Origin: Ruegeria sediminis
Lineage (GTDB): Bacteria; Pseudomonadota; Alphaproteobacteria; Rhodobacterales; Rhodobacteraceae
Assembly: GCF_005938215.1 (NCBI RefSeq)
Contig: NZ_VCPD01000004.1
Coordinates: 310,001 to 374,000, forward strand
Reading direction: 5' to 3'
DNA: 64,000 nucleotides
Part shown: positions 1-9,026 of the stretch, in pieces
Position numbering within the stretch: the stretch's first letter is position 1
How the letters are laid out: the number at the start of each line of letters is the position of its first letter
The notes under the pieces: generated by a model
Database searches by the model: none
What the model was told of the DNA's origin: nothing
The model's input: the letters and a program-made list of their open reading frames with translations, nothing else
Translations under genes and position numbers: made by a program

Positions 1-40
1 CAAAATCAAATTTGACAAGTCGGAAGGCTCCCGCGGCAAC

Positions 41-898
41 ATGGCTTCAAGCGACGCCTTTTATCTGGACTTTTTCGGGCTCGACCGGCGGCCGTTCACG
101 TTGCTTCCGGACCCCGGTTTCATGTTCTGGTCCCCCTTGCACAAGCGGGGGTATTCCGTCCTGCAATACGGCATCATGAGCTGTGCGCCGATCACCGTTC
201 TGACGGGCGAGATCGGAGCGGGAAAAACCACTCTGATTCAACATCTTCTGAGCGAGATCGAAGATTCCATCACAGTTGGGCTGATTTCCAACGCGCAAGG
301 CGGCCGAGGCGAATTGCTGCAATGGGTGTTGAACGCGCTGGGGCTGCCGCTCGGCAACGATCCAAGCTACGTGCAGATGTTCCAGCAGTTGCAGGATTTT
401 CTGGTCTCGGAATACGCCGAAGGACGGCGTGTTGTCCTGATCTTCGACGAAGCGCAGAACCTGACGGTCGAGGGCCTCGAAGAAGTGCGCATGCTGACCA
501 ACATCAATTCCAACACCGACGAACTGATCCAGCTGATCCTGGTCGGCCAACCCGAACTGCGCGATCTGATCCTTAACCCGAAGATGCGGCAGTTGACGCA
601 GAGGGTGGCGGCCAGTTTTCATCTGGAAAGGATGGATGAGGAATCTGTCGAGAACTATATCCGGCACAGGATGAAGGTTGCCGGCGGAACCGGAGCGGAG
701 TTCACGGAAAGGGCCTGCAGGCAGATTTTCCAGCAAACCAAGGGCGTACCGCGTCTTGTGAACCAGTTCTGTGATTTTGCCCTGCTTTATGCCTGGACCA
801 ATGAAACCAAGATGGTGGACGAGGAGATTGTCGGCCAGGTGGTCAAGGACGGTGTATACTTCGGTGGCAATTCTCTTGAGAGGGAGATGACGATCTGA
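41..898 (+). CDS. ExeA-like AAA ATPase of exopolysaccharide locus
   Basis: A 285-residue cytoplasmic P-loop ATPase. Walker A is GEIGAGKTT at about residues 56-64 and Walker B is VVLIFDEAQN at 131-140, followed by a sensor-type LVGQPEL near 165. The N-terminal FFGLDRRPF and this layout are typical of the ExeA/GspA family, including the ATPases linked to XrtA/PEP-CTERM exopolysaccharide loci. It is followed one base later by a Wzz-like gene and then an autokinase gene, so I infer a role in polysaccharide assembly or export rather than type II secretion. The length is normal for the short ATPase-only form, which lacks the C-terminal peptidoglycan-binding part of true ExeA. The ATG is preceded by GGAAGG about 13 bases upstream. 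Confidence 0.85.
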   Translation: MASSDAFYLDFFGLDRRPFTLLPDPGFMFWSPLHKRGYSVLQYGIMSCAPITVLTGEIGAGKTTLIQHLLSEIEDSITVGLISNAQGGRGELLQWVLNALGLPLGNDPSYVQMFQQLQDFLVSEYAEGRRVVLIFDEAQNLTVEGLEEVRMLTNINSNTDELIQLILVGQPELRDLILNPKMRQLTQRVAASFHLERMDEESVENYIRHRMKVAGGTGAEFTERACRQIFQQTKGVPRLVNQFCDFALLYAWTNETKMVDEEIVGQVVKDGVYFGGNSLEREMTI

Positions 899-899
899 A

Positions 900-2441
900 A
901 TGGGCCCGGTTCGCTACTACACCTCGATTTTCCTGAGACGGTTTCCGTATTTCCTGATCGTCGCCATGATCGTGTCCGCGGCGTCGGTCATCGTGGCGCG
1001 GACGTTGCCTCCGACCTATGTCTCGCATATGCGGCTGATCGTGGAATCGCCCCAGATCCCGGGAAATCTCGCCGCCAGCACCGTCACCACGTCGCCATTC
1101 GAACAGCTGCAGATCATCGAACAGCGCCTTTTGACCAGGCCCGTTCTGCTAGATATCGCGCGGAAACTGCAGGTGCTGCCCGACCAGGCCGATGCCAGTG
1201 CGGATCAGATCGTGGATACGCTGCGCGCCAAGACTGCCATCTGGATCGATTCGGGCCGCAATCAGGCCAACCTGATGACGATCACATACGAAGCCCATAG
1301 CGGCGAAGTGGCCGCGGGCGTATTGAATGAATACCTGACGGAAATCCAGAAACTCGACGTGGCCTACCGCAAGGAACGGGCTTCCGACACGTTGGAGTTC
1401 TTCGAACACGAAGTGGAGCGGCTGAGCAACGAACTCGACAAGCGAAGCGCCCGAATCCTTGAATTCAAGCGAGAAAACTCCGGCGCCCTACCCGAGAGCC
1501 TGCAGTTCCGTCAGGCGCAGCAGGGGGCGCTGCAAACGAATCTGGAACAGACAGATCAGCAGATCTTCTCGCTAAAAAATCAGCGGGAAAGACTTGTGGA
1601 GACTTTCAGTTCCACCGGACAGGTCGTCGGCGTCTCGCCGCAGAACCAGACGCAGGCTCAGCAACAATTGACCCAGTTGCGATCCCAATTGAACAACCAG
1701 TTGGCGGTCTATTCCGAGAACAACCCGCAGATCAAGATTCTCAGGGCCAGAATCTCCAAGCTCGAAGAAACGGTTGCAGTCGAACAGGCGGCCAGCGCTG
1801 CAAACACCAGCGCGCAGACCGGCAATTCGGCCCTGGACATCCAACTCGCACAGATCGACTCGCAGATCGCGGCCCTTGAGGATCAGAGGGTTACGATCTC
1901 GGATCGGTTGAAGCGGCTGACGCTCACGATCGAACAGACGCCGGCCAACGCGATCACCCTGGCGGAACTCCAGCGCGATCACGACAATATCCAGAATCAG
2001 TACAACTCCGCCGTGGGCCGATTGGCCGAAGCCTCGACGGGCGAGCGCATCGAGGTGACGTCGCAGGGCCAACGCATTTCCGTGATCGAGCACCCGGCGG
2101 CGCCGACCACACCCGCCAAACCCAACCGCCTGATGATCGCAGGCGGAGGCACTTTGGCCGGCATCATGTTGGGGCTGGGATTGGTGGTATTGCTGGAACT
2201 TCTGAACCGCACCGCGCGTCGTCCGGAAGATCTGATCAGCAAGCTCGAAGTCTGGCCGATCGCCACCATTCCGTATGTACGATCCCGTGGCGAAGTGATC
2301 GTGCAGCGGGTTGCCTGGGTAACTTTGATCCTGGCCATCCTGATCGGTGTGCCTGCGGCGGTTTGGGCCGTGCATACCTATTACCTGCCTCTTGATCTGA
2401 TCGTCGAACAGGTGATGGACAAAATGGGGGTGTATTGGTGA
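900..2441 (+). CDS. Wzz/GumC-type polysaccharide chain-length determinant
   Basis: A 513-residue inner-membrane polysaccharide co-polymerase. There is a transmembrane segment at about 13-33, a long periplasmic region rich in Gln/Glu/Leu heptads (about 160-350, coiled coil), and a second membrane segment at about 412-435 after the conserved Pro-rich stretch HPAAPTTPAKPNR. A third hydrophobic segment lies near 470-490. This matches the GumC/EpsF (XrtA-type) chain-length family. It controls polymer length and works with the BY-kinase encoded next; the kinase domain is separate here, as in the split Gram-positive and XrtA arrangement. The gene begins one base after the stop of the ATPase gene, so the two are almost certainly co-transcribed. 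Confidence 0.88.
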   Translation: MGPVRYYTSIFLRRFPYFLIVAMIVSAASVIVARTLPPTYVSHMRLIVESPQIPGNLAASTVTTSPFEQLQIIEQRLLTRPVLLDIARKLQVLPDQADASADQIVDTLRAKTAIWIDSGRNQANLMTITYEAHSGEVAAGVLNEYLTEIQKLDVAYRKERASDTLEFFEHEVERLSNELDKRSARILEFKRENSGALPESLQFRQAQQGALQTNLEQTDQQIFSLKNQRERLVETFSSTGQVVGVSPQNQTQAQQQLTQLRSQLNNQLAVYSENNPQIKILRARISKLEETVAVEQAASAANTSAQTGNSALDIQLAQIDSQIAALEDQRVTISDRLKRLTLTIEQTPANAITLAELQRDHDNIQNQYNSAVGRLAEASTGERIEVTSQGQRISVIEHPAAPTTPAKPNRLMIAGGGTLAGIMLGLGLVVLLELLNRTARRPEDLISKLEVWPIATIPYVRSRGEVIVQRVAWVTLILAILIGVPAAVWAVHTYYLPLDLIVEQVMDKMGVYW

Positions 2442-2472
2442 TTGTTGTTGCGATTGATCGGAGGGGGGCGTG

Positions 2473-3300
2473 ATGGACCGTCTTCAGGTGGCGATTCAAA
2501 AGGCCCGCAAGAAACGCGAAAGCCGCCAGCAGGAAACGCTGACACTCAGTGAGGAACAGCGTTTTATCCCGACGGACAGCTCGCACGAGGCCTGGCTCAC
2601 CCTGCCGGAAATCGAATTCAGCCAAAAATCCTTCCCGCACAGCCGCCTCATGTCCTACGGCGGCGGTCCCGAAGCCACGCCCTACGACATGCTGCGGACC
2701 AAGATGCTGCAGCAGATCCTCACCAACGGCTGGCGCAGGGTGGCGCTGACCTCGCCTCACAGCGGCTGTGGCAAAAGCACGACTGCCGCCAACCTGGCCT
2801 TCAGCCTCGGGCGACAGGACGATCTCTTCACTATCGTGATCGATTTCGACATGCGCCGCATCGGACTCGCCCAGATCCTGAAACAGAGTGGCCGCCACAG
2901 CATGGCCGATGTCATCCTGGGAGACGTACCATTTGAAGAACACGCGCTCCGCCATGGCAAGAACGTGATATTCGGGCTCAATCACACCTCGGCCCGCAAC
3001 CCGGCTGAGATTCTGCAAAGCAGGAAAACCATAGAATTCCTGGAACAGATCGAAGAACAGTACAAACCCGATATCGTTCTGTTCGACACGCCGCCGTTGC
3101 TGGCAAGCGATGACAGCCACGGTTTTCTCAGAAATGTCGACTGCGCCCTGCTTTTGGCCGCTGCCGAGGAAACCAGCATCGATCATATCGATGTGGCCGA
3201 GCGGCAGCTGGCCGAACTCACCAGCGTCATGGGCATCGTTCTGACCAAATGCCGCTACATCAGCGGGGCCTTCGGCAATGAGGACGGCTATTACTACTGA
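2473..3300 (+). CDS. CpsD/CapB-type protein-tyrosine autokinase (BY-kinase)
   Basis: A 275-residue cytoplasmic kinase that partners the preceding co-polymerase. Walker A is SGCGKSTT at about 97-104, Walker A' is IVIDFD at 121-126 and Walker B is VLFDTPPLL at 202-210. The chain ends in DGYYY, a short C-terminal tyrosine cluster of the kind BY-kinases autophosphorylate. The ATG at 2473 directly follows an in-frame GTG at 2470; GGAGGGGG just upstream is a strong Shine-Dalgarno, so either could serve. Cycling phosphorylation of the tail is known in this family to control polymerisation and export. The last codons overlap the start of the next gene (3278), which favours translational coupling. Confidence 0.88.
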   Translation: MDRLQVAIQKARKKRESRQQETLTLSEEQRFIPTDSSHEAWLTLPEIEFSQKSFPHSRLMSYGGGPEATPYDMLRTKMLQQILTNGWRRVALTSPHSGCGKSTTAANLAFSLGRQDDLFTIVIDFDMRRIGLAQILKQSGRHSMADVILGDVPFEEHALRHGKNVIFGLNHTSARNPAEILQSRKTIEFLEQIEEQYKPDIVLFDTPPLLASDDSHGFLRNVDCALLLAAAEETSIDHIDVAERQLAELTSVMGIVLTKCRYISGAFGNEDGYYY

Positions 3301-4165
3301 ACCCGCCAAGGCCGATGCGGTCATAATCCCTCATTACAACGACGTCCCCAGATTGGAACGGTGCCTGCAGGCGCTGATGAAAAACGACATCGCCGGAACC
3401 GAGATCGTGGTCGTCGACAATGACTCGCCGATCTCGTTGGACCGGTTGCGCCGAGATTTCCCGAATGTGCGTTTCGTGGTGGAGACCCGGAAGGGCGCCG
3501 CCCACGCCCGCAATCGCGGTTTGTCCGAAACCAGTGCGCCGCGGCTTTTCTTCATCGATGCCGATTGCGTCCCGGCGCCGGACTGGCTGGCCGTCGGGCG
3601 GATGGTGGCAGACCAGGCCGACCTGATCGGAGGCCGCGTGGACGTGTTTGACGAGACGCCGCCTCCGCGCAGCGGCGCCGAGGCGTTCGAGGCGGTGTTC
3701 GCCTTCAATTTCCGACGCTACGTCGAGGTTCAGGGGTTTTCCGGCGCGGGCAATCTTCTGACCCGCCGTGACGTGTTCGAGGATATCGGCGGTTTCATCA
3801 ATGGCGTGTCCGAAGACCGCGAATGGACCATGCGAGCCGTCGCGCGGGGCTATAGCCTGATCTACGAGGACCGCCTTCGGGTCAGCCATCCTTCGCGCCA
3901 GGACTGGCAGGCGCTCAAGGCCAAATGGCGGCGCACCACTCAGGAAGCCTATCAGTTGAACGGGACCGGTCCGGCCGCGCGCATTCGCTGGGCGATCCGC
4001 GCGCTCGCGATGCCGGTCAGCGTCGTGGCGCATGTTCCCAAAGTGCTGGCCAGCGGCAAGCTCTCTTCCACCGGAGAAGTTCTGCGGGCGGTCATCACGC
4101 TGGCAAGGCTCAGGTGCTTGCGCATGGTCTGGATGCTGAAACAGGCGGGCGGCGGCTCGATTTGA
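3278..4165 (+). CDS. Family 2 glycosyltransferase
   Basis: A 295-residue GT-A fold glycosyltransferase. The N-terminal VIIPHYNDVPRLERCL is the GT2 nucleotide-binding opening, and FFIDADC near 90 carries the DxD metal/sugar-nucleotide motif. The downstream EDREWTMRA resembles the catalytic ED motif. There is no obvious transmembrane segment, so it is likely cytoplasmic or membrane-associated, adding a sugar to a lipid-linked glycan. The start overlaps the kinase gene by 23 bases. Substrate and linkage cannot be read from sequence. A 414-base gap follows, so this is probably the last gene of the first operon. Confidence 0.82.
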   Translation: MRTAITTEPAKADAVIIPHYNDVPRLERCLQALMKNDIAGTEIVVVDNDSPISLDRLRRDFPNVRFVVETRKGAAHARNRGLSETSAPRLFFIDADCVPAPDWLAVGRMVADQADLIGGRVDVFDETPPPRSGAEAFEAVFAFNFRRYVEVQGFSGAGNLLTRRDVFEDIGGFINGVSEDREWTMRAVARGYSLIYEDRLRVSHPSRQDWQALKAKWRRTTQEAYQLNGTGPAARIRWAIRALAMPVSVVAHVPKVLASGKLSSTGEVLRAVITLARLRCLRMVWMLKQAGGGSI

Positions 4166-4579
4166 CCTGAGCCGTGAGGATCCGGCCGAACTCCTGCATG
4201 TCAGAAGCGTGAACAATGGCGCCTTGCCTTGACCCACTGTTCCGGCTTTCGGCGTCATCCGAAGCCATGATGCCAGACTAAAGGCCGTTAAACGCACAAA
4301 TCAGGACACCTCGCAAAATGCCCCCTCGCCGTTCGGAAAACTTCGTGTAAATTTAACTCAGTACCATGATGAGCCCAGGCATCCGTATTACCGTCTGGGT
4401 CGGTTTCAAGATCGTTCATTATGCTTGCCAGAATTTCACAGGGGGGCGTCGCGCATGGTTTCAGTTCGGAAAAACTTTTCAGCCAACGCGCATTGGAATC
4501 ATGCGACCGGACTCCGGAGTGAGTTCCCGTTCACCGCCCACCGCAATTGGCGCTGCAAGGGAGGCCTGCGGCAAGACAC
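4166..4579. other. Intergenic gap without a gene
   Basis: About 410 bases separate the first glycosyltransferase gene from the UDP-xylose synthase gene. No open frame here has a credible start, composition or family resemblance. A TTGACC element lies at 4229-4234 but I find no convincing -10 at the right distance. The stretch near 4335-4365 is locally A+T-rich and could hold the promoter of the following operon. No clear terminator hairpin was found. Confidence 0.5.
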
Positions 4580-5584
4580 ATGAGCACGTCCGAATTCGAC
4601 CTCGCCGATATGCATCAAACCGCCAAGCGGATCCTCGTGACCGGAGGGGCCGGTTTCCTCGGCTCGCATCTCTGCAAGGCCCTGCTGGACCAGGGTCACG
4701 AGGTTCTCTGCGTCGACAACTTCTTCACTGGCCGGCGGGCCAACCTGCACCACCTTCTGAACAATCCAAGGTTCGAGGTCATGCGGCATGACGTGACCTT
4801 CCCCCTCTATGTCGAGGTGGACGAAATCTACAACCTGGCCTGTCCGGCCTCGCCCTTCCATTATCAGCACGACCCGGTGCAGACCACCAAGACGGCCGTG
4901 CATGGCGCGATAAACATGCTGGGGCTGGCCAAGCGGGTCGGCGCGCGAATCCTGCAGGCTTCGACTTCCGAGGTTTATGGCGACCCGCAGGTGCATCCCC
5001 AAACCGAGGATTATGTCGGCTATGTCAATCCGATCGGGCCACGCTCGTGCTACGACGAAGGCAAGCGTTGCGCCGAAACACTGTTTTTCGACTACTATCG
5101 ACAGCACAAACTGCCGATCAAGGTGGCACGGATATTCAACACCTACGGGCCCAACATGCACCCCGATGACGGTCGCGTCGTGTCCAATTTCATCATGCAG
5201 GCCCTGGCAGGCGAACCCATCACGATTTACGGCGACGGTGGTCAGACACGGTCGTTCTGCTATGTCTCGGACCTGATCGACGGATTGGTCCGGCTGATGG
5301 GATCCCCCAAGGAAGTCAACGGTCCGATCAATCTCGGCAACCCGGTGGAACTCAGCATCCACGAGCTAGCCGAAACCGTGATCCGCATGACCGGGTCGGA
5401 CTCGGAGCTGGTGTTTCAGCCCCTGCCGCAGGACGACCCGATCCAGCGCCAGCCCGACATCACCCGGGCCCGTGACTTGCTGGGATGGCAGCCCAGCGTG
5501 CCGCTGGAGCAAGGGTTGGAGGCTACCATCGCATATTTCCGGCGCATCCACGCGGCGGCCAGGAGCGCCGCTGACCGGTCATGA
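4580..5584 (+). CDS. UDP-glucuronate decarboxylase (UDP-xylose synthase)-like SDR
   Basis: A 334-residue extended short-chain dehydrogenase that would convert UDP-glucuronate to UDP-xylose. The Rossmann motif [10 protein letters not shown] is at about 21-30 and catalytic YDEGK at 158-162. Family-specific blocks are [30 protein letters not shown] and DDGRVVSNF. These match UXS proteins closely, so function is fairly firm. I chose the ATG at 4580 over an upstream in-frame TTG at 4547; AAGGGAGG at 4557-4564 is the only Shine-Dalgarno-like element, though 15 bases away. A start at MHQTAKR (4610) is also possible. It overlaps the next gene by four bases (ATGA). Confidence 0.88.
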   Translation: MSTSEFDLADMHQTAKRILVTGGAGFLGSHLCKALLDQGHEVLCVDNFFTGRRANLHHLLNNPRFEVMRHDVTFPLYVEVDEIYNLACPASPFHYQHDPVQTTKTAVHGAINMLGLAKRVGARILQASTSEVYGDPQVHPQTEDYVGYVNPIGPRSCYDEGKRCAETLFFDYYRQHKLPIKVARIFNTYGPNMHPDDGRVVSNFIMQALAGEPITIYGDGGQTRSFCYVSDLIDGLVRLMGSPKEVNGPINLGNPVELSIHELAETVIRMTGSDSELVFQPLPQDDPIQRQPDITRARDLLGWQPSVPLEQGLEATIAYFRRIHAAARSAADRS

Positions 5585-7092
5585 CCTCGCAGGGGATATC
5601 CACGCGGCCGTCATACCGGCTTAGATCCCTCCTGTTGCTTGCCGCAACCGTGGTCATCTGCCTGTCGGTCCTGATCATCAATCGCGGCCCTCTGTTCTAT
5701 TTCGACACCGGCAGCTATTTCCGCCAGGGCAATGTCGCATTGTCCATGGTCCTGCCGCCGGCTTCCCGCGAAACCGGCGAAACGGCAGCGTCCAAGCGAC
5801 CCAAGGCCGAGGTCGCGGATGAAGACGACACCGCCGGCGGATCACGCTCGATGGCCTATGCGCTGCTGGTGGCTGCCTTCTGGCGCGCCGATGCGCTTGC
5901 CGGCGTCGCAGTCGTGCAACTGGCGGCGGTTCTTCTGGCCGTCTGGTTGGCAATGCGCATGCTGCAGCGAACCGCAGATACCGGCCGGTCAACGTTGGAA
6001 CTGGTCACCATTCCGCTCCTTGCCGCCGCGACGACCTCTCTGCCTTTCTATGTCGCCTATGTGATGCCGGACATTTTCGCAGCGATCATGCTGATCCTGA
6101 TCGCGGCCGTCGTTGCGGCAGGTTCGCAAATGCGCTTGGCGGAAGGGTTGGCCGTCCTGGCGCTGGGCGCCTTTGCGGTTGTGCTGCACTCGTCACACAT
6201 GGGAATTGCGGTGCTGATGGTTCCCATCGCCGTGATTGCCGCTCTGTTGAGACGGGGCCAGGGACGGTGGATCGCCGCAGCTTTTTCATTGGGCCTGGCC
6301 GTCATCGCGATTGCGGAGCGCAAGGTCTTCGAAGTCGCGGTGGAAACGGCCACCAAGAAAGAGGTCATGTATACACCCCATATCACGGCGCGGCTGATCG
6401 TGGACGGTCCGGGGATGGCCTATCTCGAAGAGACTTGTCCGCAGACCGACCTGGCGACCTGCGCGCTCTACGAGGCGCTGTCGTGGTCCGATGATCCGTA
6501 CCGCCTGACCGCCGCGCACATCATTTTTGAACGCTCCAAGCGACTGGGGTCCTTCCGGCTCATGCAACCGGAGGACCAGAAGGCGGTCGCGGCCGAGCAG
6601 CGGGAGTTCTTTTTCCGCGTCCTCGCCAATCGGCCTGTGGCCACGGTGCTTGCGCTCGGACAGAACGCTGTTGACCAACTGGGCAGCAACAGCGTGGTGA
6701 TGACCATCCCCAGCGGCCCAGTCATCCGAAACGCGAAATCACTGTCGGGGCTTCCTGAGGAAAAGCTTGTGGTGCTCGACAACATCCGGCTGACACGCGA
6801 CCCATCCTGGCTTGAACCCGCCGACACGATCCACACGGCCATCTACCTGATTTCCTTTGCCATCGTGGCTTGGATACTGGTCCGGCCCGGGCAGGTTGCG
6901 CCGCAGATGAAGGTCTTTGCGTTGTTCCTGCTGATCGGCATTGCTGTCAACGCGCTGGTTTGCGGGGGAGTATCACAGCCTGCTCCCCGGTACGGGGCAA
7001 GGGTGATTTGGTTGTTGCCTTTCGCGGCCGCATTTCTTCTTCTGGTCAGGCGGCACCCGAAGCCGCGATCCGACGCCCGGAGCGCTGTGTAA
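5581..7092 (+). CDS. Polytopic membrane protein, family not recognised
   Basis: A 503-residue integral membrane protein, not assigned to a family. I count roughly eight to ten hydrophobic segments, with one at about 17-35, a run between 95 and 245, and three near the C-terminus. A soluble stretch of about 160 residues lies between 245 and 410. The first external loop contains YFDTGSYF, an acidic position where many GT-C glycosyltransferases keep a catalytic Asp. By location (overlapping UXS by ATGA upstream and the next glycosyltransferase by one base) it belongs to the glycan operon. A GT-C transferase or polymerase-like role is inference only. Confidence 0.6.
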   Translation: MTSQGISTRPSYRLRSLLLLAATVVICLSVLIINRGPLFYFDTGSYFRQGNVALSMVLPPASRETGETAASKRPKAEVADEDDTAGGSRSMAYALLVAAFWRADALAGVAVVQLAAVLLAVWLAMRMLQRTADTGRSTLELVTIPLLAAATTSLPFYVAYVMPDIFAAIMLILIAAVVAAGSQMRLAEGLAVLALGAFAVVLHSSHMGIAVLMVPIAVIAALLRRGQGRWIAAAFSLGLAVIAIAERKVFEVAVETATKKEVMYTPHITARLIVDGPGMAYLEETCPQTDLATCALYEALSWSDDPYRLTAAHIIFERSKRLGSFRLMQPEDQKAVAAEQREFFFRVLANRPVATVLALGQNAVDQLGSNSVVMTIPSGPVIRNAKSLSGLPEEKLVVLDNIRLTRDPSWLEPADTIHTAIYLISFAIVAWILVRPGQVAPQMKVFALFLLIGIAVNALVCGGVSQPAPRYGARVIWLLPFAAAFLLLVRRHPKPRSDARSAV

Positions 7093-8114
7093 TGCCTGAC
7101 CAGACCCTTTCGATCAGCGTGGTGATGCCTGCCTACAAGGCCGAGCACCTGCTGCCGCGCGTGCTGCCGCCGCTGATCGGGATGTTGCAGTCCGGCAAGG
7201 TCCAGGAAGTTCTGGTGGTGGATGATCAGTCACCGGACGAAACCGCCAGTCTTGCGAAACAGATGGGCGCGACCGTCCTCACCACTCCTGTGAACGGCGG
7301 CCCCGGCGCGGCGCGAAATTTGGCGGCGGAACATGCCAAGGGCGACGTTCTGTGGTTCGTCGATTCCGATGTCATCGCCTGGCCGGACGGCCCCGACCAT
7401 ATCCGCATGGCGATGGCCGAAGAAAATGTCGCGGCGGTGTTCGGCTCGTATGACGATGCGCCTGACGGGCAGACCTGGTTTTCGCGCTACAAAAACCTTT
7501 TGCACCGCTATCACCATCAACGCGCCCGACGCGAGGCGCGCACGTTCTGGGCTGGCTGCGGCGCCATCCGCAGGGACGTTTTCCTGGAGGTCGGCGGATT
7601 CGACGTGAAGACCTACAAGGTCCCGTCGATCGAAGACATCGAATTGGGCTACCGGATCGCCGAGACCGGACGGCGCATCCTTGTCGAGCCGCAACTGCAG
7701 GGCAAGCATCTGAAAGTCTGGACCATGCGCAACAGCCTGAGTACGGACATCTACTGCCGCGCGCTGCCCTGGGCGCGCTTGATGATTTCGCGCGAAGGGC
7801 TGACAGACGACCTCAACACCTCGATGGCAGAGCGGGTGCGGGCCGCAATCGCGGGGCTGCTGCTGTTGTCGGTTCTGGCCCTGCCGTTCTGGCCGGGTTC
7901 ATGGCCATTGCCGATGGGCCTGTTTGCTTTGGCATTCTTGGCCAATTTCGACTTCGTCCGCACGATGGCAGGCCACGGCGGGTCGTGGTTCGCGTTCAAA
8001 TGCCTGCTCTATCACCAATTCTACTATGTCTACTCGGCCGCCATCTACGTCTGGTGCCTGATCGAATATCACCTGCTCGGGCAAAAACAGAAACTTCGCG
8101 TCAGGCGCGGGTGA
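7092..8114 (+). CDS. Family 2 glycosyltransferase with C-terminal membrane segments
   Basis: A 340-residue GT2 enzyme. The start is the ATG at 7092 that shares one base with the preceding stop (TAATG); a longer frame upstream lies inside the previous gene. VVMPAYKAEHLLPRVL opens the domain, FVDSDVIAW near 93 holds the DxD motif, and IEDIELGYR near 181 is the catalytic acidic motif. Two hydrophobic segments follow near 255-295, and a further aromatic-rich stretch near the C-terminus may associate with the membrane. It probably acts on a lipid-linked acceptor at the inner face of the cytoplasmic membrane. Acceptor and sugar are unknown. The operon ends here: the next gene is convergent. Confidence 0.82.
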   Translation: MPDQTLSISVVMPAYKAEHLLPRVLPPLIGMLQSGKVQEVLVVDDQSPDETASLAKQMGATVLTTPVNGGPGAARNLAAEHAKGDVLWFVDSDVIAWPDGPDHIRMAMAEENVAAVFGSYDDAPDGQTWFSRYKNLLHRYHHQRARREARTFWAGCGAIRRDVFLEVGGFDVKTYKVPSIEDIELGYRIAETGRRILVEPQLQGKHLKVWTMRNSLSTDIYCRALPWARLMISREGLTDDLNTSMAERVRAAIAGLLLLSVLALPFWPGSWPLPMGLFALAFLANFDFVRTMAGHGGSWFAFKCLLYHQFYYVYSAAIYVWCLIEYHLLGQKQKLRVRRG

Positions 8115-8152
8115 TTGGCGTCATATCCCCTGACTGCGCGGCCCGATTAAGA

Positions 8153-8962
8153 TCAGAAGGTTTTCGGCGGCAGCTGTTCGAAGGGAAGCTTTTCGATCTC
8201 GTCGAAGCGCGGATTGCTTTCGTGGACGTAGAACGTGTCGTAGAGCGAATTGCGCACGAAATGATACCCATTTGCGAACAGTAGCGCGTTCAACTCAGGT
8301 GTCGGCCGTTCAATCGTCATGGCAAGAAACCGATACCTGTCGAAAGGAAAGTTCCGCAAGATCCGAGTTTCCGATCCTTCGACGTCGAGGCTGAAGTAAT
8401 CGATGGCTTCCGGGGCTCCGTAACGGTCAAAGACCTCTTCCAACGGAACCGCCTCGACCGTGACGACCCGTCCCATGCTCCGGAATCGGGCCAGCTTGGC
8501 GGCGCGCCGCTCGGTCATGTTGTCCGCCTCCTCCACCAGCAGGCTGCTGCGCTGACCGTCGATCATGAATTCCAGGTTTCCCGGTACCGGGTCCACGGCC
8601 AGGGGAACTGCCGTTGCCGACCGGTTATGCCACGCCTTGATCCTGTGGTAGTTGATCGGGTTGGGCTCGATCAGAAGCCCGCTCCAGCCGTAGTGTTTTT
8701 CAAGTATGAACGTATTCGACTCCGAAAATCCGTCCGCCGCGCCCAGTTCGACGAAGAACCCGTTGCGCTTGCCGTTGAACACCTCGTTGATCACCCAGAT
8801 GTCCTGCCCCCGATCCGAAACTTGCCGAGGCAGGTAGCCGAGGTTGTTCATGGCGAAGCGCAACCCGACGTTCTTGGCCGTATTCGCGCCAACATAGGCA
8901 AAATAGGCAGGTTTCTGGAGGGCAGGATAGGATTCCACCAGCTTGGCAAGCTTCTGCTTCAT
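8153..8962 (-). CDS. FkbM-family SAM-dependent methyltransferase
   Basis: A 269-residue methyltransferase. The SAM-binding motif FFVELGAADGFSESNT occurs near 68-83, and IDYFSLDVEGSE near 190-201 is the FkbM-family signature. FkbM proteins usually O-methylate sugars or polyketides, so methylation of a sugar hydroxyl on the exopolysaccharide is likely but inferred. The ATG follows GGGGAG at a good distance. It is transcribed away from the unrecognised membrane-protein gene at 9027 (64-base gap, same strand), so the two may be co-transcribed. It converges on the glycosyltransferase at 7092-8114 with no visible terminator in the 38-base gap. Confidence 0.83.
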   Translation of the reverse strand: MKQKLAKLVESYPALQKPAYFAYVGANTAKNVGLRFAMNNLGYLPRQVSDRGQDIWVINEVFNGKRNGFFVELGAADGFSESNTFILEKHYGWSGLLIEPNPINYHRIKAWHNRSATAVPLAVDPVPGNLEFMIDGQRSSLLVEEADNMTERRAAKLARFRSMGRVVTVEAVPLEEVFDRYGAPEAIDYFSLDVEGSETRILRNFPFDRYRFLAMTIERPTPELNALLFANGYHFVRNSLYDTFYVHESNPRFDEIEKLPFEQLPPKTF

Positions 8963-9026
8963 TCGGTTCTCCCCTGGTTGCCCGATCTTGCTTGATCGGG
9001 CGAATCAAATGTTTGACAGCCCCCGG

